Of a DNA stretch of 64,000 nucleotides, positions 50,838-61,639 are shown one piece after another (within the stretch, counting starts at the first letter, position 1; each line of letters starts with the position of its first letter). Made by a program: the position numbers and the translations under genes. Source of the DNA: Liolophura sinensis (lineage: Eukaryota > Mollusca > Polyplacophora > Chitonida > Chitonidae); assembly GCF_032854445.1 (NCBI RefSeq), contig NC_088300.1, positions 77,865,966-77,929,965 on the forward strand, read 5' to 3'. Below the pieces are notes generated by a model, which saw nothing but the letters and a program-made list of their open reading frames with translations, was not told where the DNA came from and ran no database searches.

Positions 50838-51020
50838 TAGCAAGGGGGTTAAGCAGTTCCCACGAGTTTCGTCAAATCTTTTTGGTGGAAGAAAAGGGTT
50901 TCGCAATTTAAATCAAATCTTTTTGCCGTCAGGACGCGGCTTTAGCTAGGCGGTTAAATAGTTCCCACGAGTTTAGTGAAATCTGTTTAATAGAAGAATA
51001 TAGCGTAAGCAATTTAAATG
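50827..51020. repeat. About 100-bp diverged direct duplication
   Basis: acgcggctttagcaaggggg, agttcccacgagtttcgtca and gcaatttaaatc recur as acgcggctttagctaggcgg, agttcccacgagtttagtga and gcaatttaaatg about 100 bp to the right. Confidence 0.8.
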
Positions 51021-51053
51021 TGTCTTTTTTTTTTTAAAAAAGACACATTTAAA
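51013..51053. repeat. Perfect 18-bp stem inverted repeat
   Basis: tttaaatgtgtctttttt (51013-51030) is complementary to aaaaaagacacatttaaa (51036-51053), with five T between them. It could fold as a hairpin in RNA or DNA. Confidence 0.9.
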
Positions 51054-51059
51054 AATTTT

Positions 51060-51990
51060 AAATTTTTGTTTTCAAAGTTATACAGGAAATCTGTAGTGTT
51101 TAGGGGCCGAAGAAACTGGTTTGGGCTAGGAAAAGGAACTGAACTAAGGTTCTTCTTTTACTCAGGGATTCCGATTTCGTTTTGGTCATGGGCATACATG
51201 CTCAAGTGCCGTGCTTTCATAGGGTACTGACCTTTTCCCGTTCAATGGCGACTAGCGTCCAAGCTGGCCTGACCATTGTTCTCAGTGTTCTGTGTTACCT
51301 CTTTCGGCACACATCGTTGCGCAGCTGGCCTACAGCTTTGGCCCGAATTGTGATTTAATCGGCAGGAAATGTTCCTCATTGCCTCCTAAATCTACTTGGC
51401 GTAGGAATAAAAGCGTGGAATGCCAGTCAAATAGTCAAACTCAGTGGCATACATGTGCTTTCTCTGTACCACGTTAGCCATTGACAAATTGCCCATAGCG
51501 AAGGAACACCACTCAGGGGAGTTAATCATAAAGCTGTTATAAGGTTTTAGGATGGATTAGAGTTATCTCCCTTGTAACAGACAACGGCACTGTTTATCAA
51601 AGTAATCACGTACTAAGTTGCTTGTGCCCGGGATAAACTAAGACATTTGACAGGATGCTGACTTTTCCACTTGTCAGATGTACACATGTCTTGCGCGCTA
51701 TTTTGGAAGACAAATGGTAAGACTGCATATATGGTTACCACTTATTTTCCCTAAGCCCCAACGAACAAGGAATTACACTAATCTCATGTGATTCAACACA
51801 AAGGGAATAATTCACGGCAGTAAAGGAAACCAATGTAAGTAGAGAGTCTGCCCAAACTGTTGATTACGAGCCAACTTTCGGCCTCGAGGCCATTTCACAA
51901 AGCACATATTGCGTTACAAGCATATATCTTCAATGGTAACCAATGCTGTGGTATTACATCACCATGGTAATTACATGAAAATAGTGTTAT
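51060..51990. other. Non-coding stretch, no gene seen
   Basis: No exon-like segment. A ccatttcacaaagcaca phrase at about 51891 resembles the end of the MITE at 45471 but has no partner that I can find. Confidence 0.4.
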
Positions 51991-51994
51991 GTGT

Positions 51995-52850
51995 GCCTGA
52001 AATAAGGCTCTGGACGCTAATTAAGCAAACCCTGGTCGCTGGCTGGAGAAGCCAAGAACACTTACAAACCCTGGCTACTGGCTGGACAGGCCAAAGCACT
52101 TACACAGTGAATCCTGGTCACTGACTGGAGAAATCAAGGCCACTAACACAGCAAACCCTGGCCATTGGCTGGAGAAGCCAAAGGCACTGACATAGCAAAC
52201 TCTGGCCACTTGCTGGAGAAGCCAAAGGCACTGACAGCAAACTCTGGCCACTGGCTGGAGAAGCCAAAGGCACTGACATAGCAAACTCTGGCCACTGGCT
52301 GGAGAAGCCAAAGGCACTGACATAGCGAACTCTGGCCACTGGCTGGAAAAGGGCACAAGACATAGCAAACCCTGGTCACCGATTGGAGAAGCCAAAAGCA
52401 CTAACACAGAAAACACCCTGTCACTGGCTAAAGCCAAGGGCACACTGACATTGCAAATTCTGGTCATTGGTTGGAGACACAAAGGTCACTGGCCGGAGAA
52501 ATCAAGAGCACTGACATAGCAAACCTTGGCCACTGGCTGGAGAAGCCAAGTACACTTACACAGCAAACCTTGCTCACTAAGGTAACATAGAACACTAACA
52601 TAATCAGCGCAGGTCACTGGCTGTTGAAGCCAAGAGCACTGATGTAGCCAACCTAGGTCACTGGCCGAAGAAGTCAAGAGCGCTGACATAGCCAACCCAG
52701 GTCACCGGCTTTTGAAGCCAAGAATACTAACATAGCCAACCCAGGTCACCGGCTTTTGAAGCCAAGAACACTGATATAGCCAACCCAGGTCACTGGCTGT
52801 AGAAGCCAAGGGCCCCGACATAGCTAACCAGGTCACTGACATACACTAGT
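51995..52850. repeat. 44-bp minisatellite, about 19 copies
   Basis: The unit gcaaactctggccactggct plus ggagaagccaaaggcactga and cata repeats about every 44 bp. Left and central copies are similar. Right copies change to ccaacccaggtcaccggctt and drift further up to about 53130. The minus-strand open frames over it (CLWLLQPVARVCYVSAFGFSS-like repeats, here given in part) rotate between frames and are artefacts. Confidence 0.9.
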
Positions 52851-53205
52851 TTGGTAGATAGGCAATGAGCTAGTCTAAAGCTTCATGACACACGCAGACA
52901 CAGCACACCCTCGTCACTAGCTGAGGAAAACTGCTCACAAAGGAAACTCTGGTCATTGGCTGAAATAGGCACAATCTTTAATCATCACTGACATAGGAAA
53001 CCTCAGCCACTGATTCAAGACACTACTGATTGGACGAAAACAATAAACATTATAAAAACACTCTAAAACACTAAGAAACCCTGGTCATCATCACTGACTA
53101 ATAAAACTGGCTGGAGATCCAAGCTCAGCTTGGAAACCAAAGTGACATGCTTAGGGATTGAGAGACGGCAACAAACACATACAAACTGATTACTGTAACA
53201 GTAAT

Positions 53206-53211
53206 TTTATT
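53206..53211 (-). promoter_or_regulatory. Candidate polyadenylation signal for complexin
   Basis: The minus strand carries AATAAA here, followed by a GT-rich stretch (ttgtatgtgtttgttg, about 53165-53190), the usual layout of a cleavage and polyadenylation site. A second AATAAA lies at 53283-53288. It would give a 3' UTR of about 5 kb. An alternative AATAAA at 56774-56779 would give about 1.4 kb. The choice needs transcript data. Confidence 0.35.
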
Positions 53212-56200
53212 TGTTCACAATGATCTCTAGGATCCTATATTTGTACATGAGAGCAGAATATTTTCACGCTATAACAGATAACTTTATTCAAATTATTTAA
53301 ATGTAATTTTAATGGTAATTCTAAAAAAAAAAATAAAACAGGTAAATAAAACGATTTGTCTGGAACAGGTAGAATGATGTTAAAACAATACTAACTCCAT
53401 GTAGCATTATACAAGGATGACCTGGAATGTCAGATAAGGAAAATATAGGTATAACGTCTGTTTTTATTCTAAATGGAAATTCTCCCTAGAATAGATACGG
53501 GAAGCCAAAACTATGAATCCTTTCTGGTTAACAAATAACCTGAATATGAGATCATGTAAGTAAGAATAAACTGTAAATAAGTTAATGATACATTATGTAC
53601 AATCAGCAATATTGGAGCCTGCTATGTGAATCTACATGTTACCTTGTTCACTAGTCTGTGTACAAAATAAGTGCATTCGAAACTGAGATCAAATTTCTTT
53701 CCAGTACCTGACAACTTAAAAATCTGTAACCATTTGCATTTAACATTCAGTTTGCATGCGTGCCTGCTAAAAGCACTATTTTAGATGTATCCAATGTATG
53801 CCATGGCTCCAAATGTTATTCTTACACCAAGCCTTGAACTGTTAGTCAGTTCTCCTTTCAGCCGATACTCAGAAGTACACAGTTTCTGTACTTGATTTGT
53901 GCATTAATAACACAACTGAAATAAACATTCTACATGTAACTGACCAAACCTAGCACATTCCCTTTCTACTCACACCCTATGCTTTTCTCTGCAGAACAAT
54001 ATGAACCTTGTGGCTGAACTAGATTATTGCTAAACATCTTGAAACTATACAAACTTTGCCAGCCTTGAAGACCCTGATGAGGTTGCTTTGAAAACAAGTG
54101 CAAAATGTGATGCTATCCACAGGTGCAGCCCACAGCACAAATTACAGAAGGTGCCAGAAAGCAAACGGAAATGTACACATACAAAATGAATTCTTCCATA
54201 GAGATAAATCAACTTACTAGATACATGTGTTAATGTTTGTATTTCTTACACAGTTTTTAACATGTCTCCAATCTTGTTAACAAATAAAAGATGAGTATTA
54301 CATACCAAACAAATGAACAATTTGGTCCTGAACAAAGACTGTTGGGTTCTTCGGGACATACGGTGAAACAAATGCCACAAGAATGATGTGCAGTACAGGG
54401 CAGACTAAAACTGTGTACTGTGCCCTATGTGTGCCAAGTTAACCTACCAACACCTACATCCTGTACTTGTGCTTCCCTACTGTTACTATATAGTAGAGTC
54501 CAAGCATTATGGAAATATACAATGGAAATATGAACACAAGATAGCTGTGTAAAAGCTGATGGAAATCCTTGAGATGCAACTTGGATTTTAGCCTCCATTT
54601 TCTGAGTGTAATTCTGCACAACACGTCATACTGTGTCTATATATATATATATATACTGTACCAAGATAAAACAAGCTACAGACAAAGCAGTCATAGGGGG
54701 CAGTGAGACTATGTATGCATGTCAATCAATCACCATTCTATTTCAAATGTATTTACAATAGTGCTGATCTTTCACTGTGTTATTGCTGATAGCAAACTCT
54801 CCATAATGTCAAGAAAAATAACAGAACAAATCTTACTAACACGTGGCTTAAAAACACACACACAAAAAAAAGTTTATCAAATATTATGCCAGTGAAATAA
54901 ACAGCATAAATAAACATTAAGTAAAATCTGATACGAAAACAACCGGGAACAAATATCTATCACATGAAAGTGAGCGCATTTGTATTGTCTAAAAGAGACT
55001 ATTGCATTGTAGACCATACATTGGTCAGGCATATTCCTTTAGAAACACATTTCGTATTTCAGCATGTGGGCTCTACACACAAGTACTAAGTAAACAACCA
55101 AAACTGTGACTATGGCGAATTCCTGGATATAAGATACACAGTTTTGTGTTCAAAATAACAATAAGCCACACATCAGAACTCAAAAAGCCTTTAATTCTAT
55201 GATATTCATGTCACGTTTTTAAATCTTGCTCAATACGGATAACACTGTGAACTCAAAATATCTTGGTTGGTTGTGGAAATTAACTTACTTACAAATGACA
55301 TGATCCCCGAAACGGAACCATTTTAAAGAGTCAAGCCAATCTGCACTTCATATTTGTAAGCAGAAGACTCAACTTCCAAGTATTTTGAACTCCTCTATTA
55401 GGTAAAAATAGTGGCACACTTTTATGATGAGACGAAGTTAGCAACATGAATAAAAACTCAATTTATCAGAAATTGTTTGCTAAAAACACCAAATATTTAA
55501 ATGTTTTTATACAACCAACAAGGCGGCTCAAAAAACACACCAGAAAATTATTAAATAATGGAAAAGAGTATCAATACAGTAAAACAACAACAACAAATAT
55601 GCCGACAAGTTGAACATTTTGATTGGCTGCTCAAATACCACTAACAAAACTGGCAAATCAGATGACCGTCCTGAATGGCCCCAGTATATACGACTGTGCC
55701 TTGTCCAGAACTTCTGACCACCACATGGGAGACTATCTGTACTCTACTGCACAGCTGAATAGTAGAGTGTCAATTATAAACATAGGGTTACAATGTGTGA
55801 TAATATACATTTATACTCTTCACGGAAATAAGACAACTATACTGATATTAGGCACCTGTTATGTGTGTGTGTGCGGGTGGGTGTGTTTCTATCCACCCCT
55901 AGAAGACCTCTTTCTCCAAACTTTTATCCTTTACACATATTTCATAGTCTTCATAACTCTTGCTGGAGGTCTTGAATGGAGGGTCCCCATGCTGTCAGTC
56001 AAATACAGGAAAGTGGAATTACAAAGATGAAAAATCAGAAAGACAAGTCACACACATGTATCATCATTTGTTAAAAAGAATTGCACAGAAGGAAAAAAGA
56101 CATAATTGCCTAAAATACAAATGTGGTTATAAAATTAAAGCCTTGAATAACGACAAAAGCTTTCAAGAAAAGTCTTGAATAATGAGATAAGCTTTTACGA

Positions 56201-56767
56201 AAAGCAAAGAGTGTATATTTACTCTACCTATTTATACATAAGTAAGATTAAATAAGATTTGAGATAAAAAGTTCATCAGATTCATGTAGTCCATTATTTA
56301 CAGGAATCAAAGCCATAAAAGTCAATATTAGATGCTAATGTTTCTGGGTTCAGAATCTTTACCAACATAGTTAAAAACTGTAATCCATTCTGCCCTTCCT
56401 TCTCTAGCTTATGTGTCATAACATTCACACAGCTATGAATACAGCACATCAACTTATCTGCTAATTGTCCTCAACAACAAACAAAAATACATGTAGTATA
56501 ACAAAAGTGAACGAGAAATAATTGAAAAAGGACGTGCACAAGCAGAGTAAAGTAGAAGCCACAGAGGACGTGAACATAATGGCAAACATATCACATGCAT
56601 GTTTTCAGAATATCGTCAAATAGTTTCATCAACCAATTCTCAGGATTAACATAACGTGAAGTAACACCATATAGTATATGTTCATGGAAAATAATGATAG
56701 GTGTGAGGTTCCAGGTACAATACAGGTGCCAAATTCATCTAAAACAATGAATGAAGAATTTCACTTC
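53212..56767 (-). other. Possible complexin 3' UTR or downstream DNA
   Basis: AT-rich, no coding segment, with a short (AT)n run at about 54640-54656. It lies between the last complexin stop codon and the candidate polyadenylation signal at 53206. The open frames on the plus strand at 55623-56030 have no recognisable product. Confidence 0.3.
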
Positions 56768-57725
56768 ATCTTCTTTATTATACCTACAGACATTCCACCA
56801 GGAGGGAAGATGCCAGATTGAGCGATCCTCCTTATTATACCTACAGACATTCCACCAGGAGGGAAGATGCCAGATTGTGCGATCCTCCTTATTATACCTA
56901 CAGACATTCCACCAGGTAGGAAGATGCCAAACTGTGGTATATTCCTTATTATACCTACAGACATTCCACCAGGTAGGAAGATGCCAGATTGTACGATCCT
57001 CCTTATTATACCTACAGACATTCCACCAGGTAGGAAGATGCCAGATTGAGCGATCCTCCTTATTATACCTACAGACAATCCACCAGGTAGGAAGATGCCA
57101 GATTGAGCGATCCTCCTTATTATACCTACAGACATTCCACCAGGTAGGAAGATGCCAGATTGAGCTATCCTCCTTATTATACCTACAGACATTCCACCAG
57201 GTAGGAAGATGCCAGATTGAGCGATCCTCCTTATTATACCTACAGACAATCCACCAGGTAGGAAGATCCCAACTGTGGATCCTCCTTATTATACCTACAG
57301 ACATTCCACCTGGTAGGAATATGCCAGATTGTGCGATCCTCCTTATTATACCTACAGACATTCCACCAGGTAGGAAGATCCCAACTGTGGATCCTCCTTA
57401 TTATACCTACAGACATTCCACCTGGTAGGAAGATGCCAGATTGAGCGATCCTCCTTATTATACCTACAGACATTCCACCAGGTAGGAAGATGCCAGATTG
57501 AGCGATCCTCCTTATTATACCTACAGACATTCCACCAGGTAGGAAGATGCCAGATTGAGCGATCCTCCTTATTATACCTACAGACATTCCACCAGGTAGG
57601 AAGATGCCAGATTGAGCAATCCTCCTTATTATACCTACAGACATTCCACCAGGTAGGAAAATGCCAGATTGTGTGACCCTCCTTATTATACTTACAGACA
57701 TTCCCCTCGGTGGGAAGATGCCAAA
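56768..57725. repeat. 57-bp minisatellite, about 17 copies
   Basis: The unit gatcctccttattataccta plus cagacattccaccaggtagg and aagatgccagattgagc repeats every 57 bp, with shorter copies (ggatcccaactgtgg variant) near 57270 and 57390. Units divisible by 3 give open frames on both strands (up to 225 codons). It lies 458 bp downstream of the complexin stop codon and may be transcribed as part of the 3' UTR. Confidence 0.93.
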
Positions 57726-57965
57726 TTGTGGGATCTTACATTTTAAATCATTTCAGTGAATTTGTAATCAGAATCTACCACAATGGTCAACGTCAGACCG
57801 TAACGGTAAAATGCATTTCCACAGTCTGTAAATTAAGTTGTTCATATGAATGAATCTATCATCCTACAGACTACTCCACATATTCCTTCATGAAAACTTC
57901 TACAATCCAGAACAAAAACATACATTATAAGAAATCCAAGGAAGCATTGTAGTTCAAAGCAACAG

Positions 57966-57991
57966 TAACAACAACAACAACAACAAAACAA
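57966..57991. repeat. (AAC)n microsatellite
   Basis: Seven or so AAC triplets on the plus strand, GTT on the complexin strand, a little downstream of the complexin stop codon. Confidence 0.9.
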
Positions 57992-58182
57992 CAAGGGCAG
58001 GACGAGTAAAGATACAGAAGTCAGGAGAACTACACAGAGCAGGGACAGAGGAAGCACATTGTTGTGAAGACGCCTCTAGAGGCGGCCACAGGCTGGGCTA
58101 GGTCTGTAATACTATGGTCGCACGGACATGTCCACAGTGCTTATACGGTGCACGAACATCACTTACAGACTATCCTGCCAGC

Positions 58183-58286
58183 TCACTGGACAGTGCACTT
58201 GCTTGTGACCTCCCCAACACTGTCAGCCAACTTAGAAGGAATTTCCGAGACCTTAGCTGTGAGCTCACTTAAATTGGAGGGGAATT
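58183..58286 (-). CDS. cplx: Complexin, last coding exon (amphipathic C-terminus and CaaX box)
   Basis: The minus-strand acceptor ttgtgttttccag ends at 58287. The exon opens in phase 1: its first two bases complete a Lys codon begun by the last base of the exon at 59642. It encodes FPSNLSELTAKVSEIPSK, then LADSVGEVTSKCTVQ, and stops with TGA (58183-58185). The segment forms an amphipathic helix of the kind that lets complexin bind curved vesicle membranes. CTVQ fits a CaaX prenylation box, and Gln in the last place favours farnesyl. Several invertebrate complexins and vertebrate complexins 3 and 4 end in such a box (known of the family). The match in phase and domain order with the two upstream exons makes the assignment firm. 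Confidence 0.9.
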
Positions 58287-59641
58287 CTGGAAAACACAAG
58301 GAAACGCACCACAATTGGAGCACGCAAGTCAAAAATAGGGCAGAGATGTAACCAAGCTCAAGTACATGTACATACACCAAATAAGACAGCCATTCAGCTA
58401 AGAACTTGCAGGAGCAAAGAAGAAAAAGAAAAACAGATATTATAACATATGGTAGACAGAACATATGTATAGAAGAAGTGTGAGAATGTTTGAGTAGACA
58501 GGCCACGCATCAAGGATGTGATATCTGACAGCAATATACAACATTAGGTGTAAGGCGTACAACTGGCCCAGGCTAATAAGGTAACCACAGAAAAACAATG
58601 GTGTCATCCTGTAAGGTGTACTTAAATAACATAGTTCTCAGCTATGTATCCAAACTAAATTAATGCAACAATGTTGTTAAGATTAAGTAGCCAAAACAAA
58701 CTGCATATAAAAATAATTAGTGATGTCTGAGGTGTAAACTGTAACCAAACCAATATTTGGTATTTCCATGCAAGCCAACATAAACTCTTTGGATCGTGTT
58801 GAACTGTATGCAATAAGCATATCTGTGACCATTTCAATAAGAGAAAAAAACTCAAATAACAAGAAAAAAATAATAAGAAAAAGTAACAAAATAACGAAAC
58901 ACATTTAAACATAGTTACCTATACACTCTGTTGTAAACAAAATATATGACATACAAATAAGTTCTGAATATTGTTCATTTTCAAATCAATCATCATGAAG
59001 TTAGAAATTATCTCCCCTGAAAAGACCACATTTACTTCCCTTGAATAAAAACTGGTCTCCAACTTACGGACAGGTAAAAATTCATCCTTAGGTAAAAGAA
59101 TTGCAATATAAAGTAAAATCTTAAAATGTAAATGTAATTCCGAATGTTCTCACATTTAATTCCTCCTAAAACCAAGAATTATTACATATGTATAAAACCA
59201 CATTTTGTTCTCTTGACAAAATAAGAGTTTGCCATAGACTTGTATTCTCTCTGCTACATATACACACACATATATGTTTGTATACACTGTATATATAATA
59301 TACATATCTGAATATTCTTTAAGTGGTAAAAATGTCAACAATAACAATGAAGAATGCTACAATATACAGACAGCTTAAACTGTAGTTTTAAATATGCATT
59401 CCACACTAGGCATGCAATAATATATCAGACTCAACCTTGAGCAAAGAAAATTGGTAGGTCATGTACAATTCTCTCTCCTCACCACATGATTTCATATCAT
59501 ACACAGCATATAACACTTTTATCATCTGAAACAGAACTCCTAGTCCTTCATGGAGAATGGAAGATAGGCTGTGTATGTAGGGACAGTTGACCAGCTAGCC
59601 CTACACAAAGTTCATGCAGCAGCATAAAGAAGAGAATTTAC
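58287..59641 (-). other. cplx: Complexin intron between the last two coding exons
   Basis: A 1,355-bp intron with donor gtaaat and acceptor ttttccag. It holds AT-rich sequence and short TA/CA runs but no minisatellite, unlike the upstream intron. If the donor is skipped, translation continues 10 codons beyond the exon to TAG at 59601 and would end in a CCCMNFV peptide. Confidence 0.85.
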
Positions 59642-59777
59642 TTGCAAACTCGTCGTCATCTGAGTCTGCATTAGCTTCAGCTGCCAACTCCGCCTGAGTC
59701 TTTTTCTTCCTCCCTATCCGGCCCTCGGCTCCTAAAGGCTCTTCTTCAGCTGGAATCTCCTTCTTTTTTAAGCCATA
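59642..59777 (-). CDS. cplx: Complexin exon: end of central helix and Lys-rich linker
   Basis: The acceptor ttttgtttgcag precedes the exon, which starts in phase 0 with YGLKKKEIPAEEEPLG, continues AEGRIGRKKKTQAELAAEA and ends NADSDDDEFA plus one base of the next codon. YGxKKKE is the conserved close of the complexin central helix (Tyr equals Tyr70 of mammalian complexin 1), and RKKKTxxELAAEA is typical of invertebrate complexins. The acidic DSDDDEF stretch leads to the C-terminal helix. The donor is gtaaat, a weaker form of gtaagt. The bases directly upstream are the founder of the 60-bp minisatellite. Confidence 0.93.
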
Positions 59778-61580
59778 CTGCAAACAAAAGATGAAAGCAT
59801 TCGTGTACTCAAAGCTGGTGGGATGACAACAGGCCTACTGCAAACAAAAGATGAAAGCATTCGTGTACTCAAAGCTGGTGGGATGACAACAGGCCTACTG
59901 CAAACAAAAGATGAAAACATTCATGTACTCAAAGCTGGTGGGATGACAACAGGCCTACTGCAAACAAAAGATGGAAGCATTCATGTACTCAAAGCTGGTG
60001 GGATGACAACAAGCCTACTGCAAACAAAAGATGAAAGCATTCGTGTACTCAAAGCTGGTGGGATGACAACAGGCCTACTGCAAACAAAAGATGAAAACAT
60101 TCATGTACTCAAAGCTGGTGGGATGACAACAGGCCTACTGCAAACAAAAGATGGAAGCATTCATGTACTCAAAGCTGGTGGGATGACAACAGGCCTACTG
60201 CAAACAAAAGATGGAAGCATTCATGTACTCAAAGCTGGTGGGATGACAACAGGTTTACTGCAAACAAAAGATGAAAGCATTCGTGTACTCAAAGCTGGTG
60301 GGATGACAACAGGCCTACTGCAAACAAAAGATGAAAGCATTCATGTACTCAAAGCTGGTGGGATGACAACAGGTCTACTGCAAACAAAAGATGAAAGCAT
60401 TCATGTACTCAAAGCTGGTGGGATGACAACAGGCCTACTGCAAACAAAAGATGAAAGCATTCATGTATTCAAAGCTGGTGGGATGACAACAGGCCTACTG
60501 CAAACAAAAGATGAAAGCATTCGTGTACTCAAAGCTGGTGGGATGACAACAGGTCTACTGCAAACAAAAGATGAAAGCATTCATGTACTCAAAGCTGGTG
60601 GGATGACAACAGGTCTACTGCAAACAATAGATGAAAGCATTCATGTACTCAAAGCTGGTGGGATGACAACAGGCCTACTGCAAACAAAAGATGAAAGCAT
60701 TCATGTACTCAAAGCTGGTGGGATGACAACAGGCCTACTGCAAACAAAAGATGAAAACATTCATGTACTCAAAGCTGGTGGGATGACAACAGGCCTACTG
60801 CAAACAAAAGATGAAAGCATTCGTGTACTCAAAGCTGGTGGGATGACAACAGGCCTACTGCAAACAAAAGATGGAAGCATTCATGTACTCAAAGCTGGTG
60901 GGATGACAACAGGTTTACTGCAAACAAAAGATGAAAGCATTCGTGTACTCAAAGCTGGTGGGATGACAACAGGCCTACTGCAAACAAAAGATGAAAGCAT
61001 TCATGTACTCAAAGCTGGTGGGATGACAACAGGCCTACTGCAAACAAAAGATGAAAGCATTCATGTACTCAAAGCTGGTGGGATGACAACAGGCCTACTG
61101 CAAACAAAAGATGAAAGCATTCATGTACTCAAAGCTGGTGGGATGACAACAGGCCTACTGCAAACAAAAGATGAAAGCATTCATGTATTCAAAGCTGGTG
61201 GGATGACAACAGGCCTACTGCAAACAAAAGATGAAAGCATTCATGTACTCAAAGCTGGTGGGATGACAACAGGCCTACTGCAAACAAAAGATGAAAGCAT
61301 TCGTGTACTCAAAGCTGGTGGGATGACAACAGGCCTACTGTAAACAAAAGATGGAAGCATTCATGTACTCAAAGCTGGTGGGATGACAACAGGCCTGCTG
61401 CAAACAAAAGATGAAAGCATTCGTGTACTCAAAGCTGGTGGGATGACAACAGGTCTACTGCAAACAAAAGATGAAAGCATTCATGTACTCAAAGCTGGTG
61501 GGATGACAACAGGTTTACTGCAAACAAAAGATGAAAGCATTCGTGTACTCAAAGCTGGTGGGATGGCAACAGGCCTGCTG
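59767..61580. repeat. 60-bp minisatellite built from the complexin 3' splice site, about 30 copies
   Basis: The unit ctgcaaacaaaagatgaaag plus cattcgtgtactcaaagctg and gtgggatgacaacaggccta repeats in exact 60-bp register, with a few substitutions per unit (cgtg or catg; aggcct, aggtct or aggttt). Read on the complexin strand each unit ends in tttcatcttttgtttgcag, the same polypyrimidine tract and AG that serve the exon at 59777. The array therefore starts at the true acceptor and extends upstream into the intron. The long plus-strand open frame (506 codons) is a by-product of a unit divisible by 3. Confidence 0.96.
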
Positions 61581-61639
61581 ATCTCTAGTGGACAAATGCA
61601 ATCCAACAAATTATTGCCATTTACATATTGTCATATGTA

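Noticed and set aside
54640-54656. TATA-like promoter signal
   Set aside because: It is a simple (AT)n microsatellite without a gene start nearby.
56735-57701. Frames of 150-225 codons on both strands
   Set aside because: 57-bp tandem unit; no evidence for a coding repeat protein.
59823-61343. 506-codon plus-strand frame
   Set aside because: By-product of the 60-bp intronic minisatellite, antisense to complexin.
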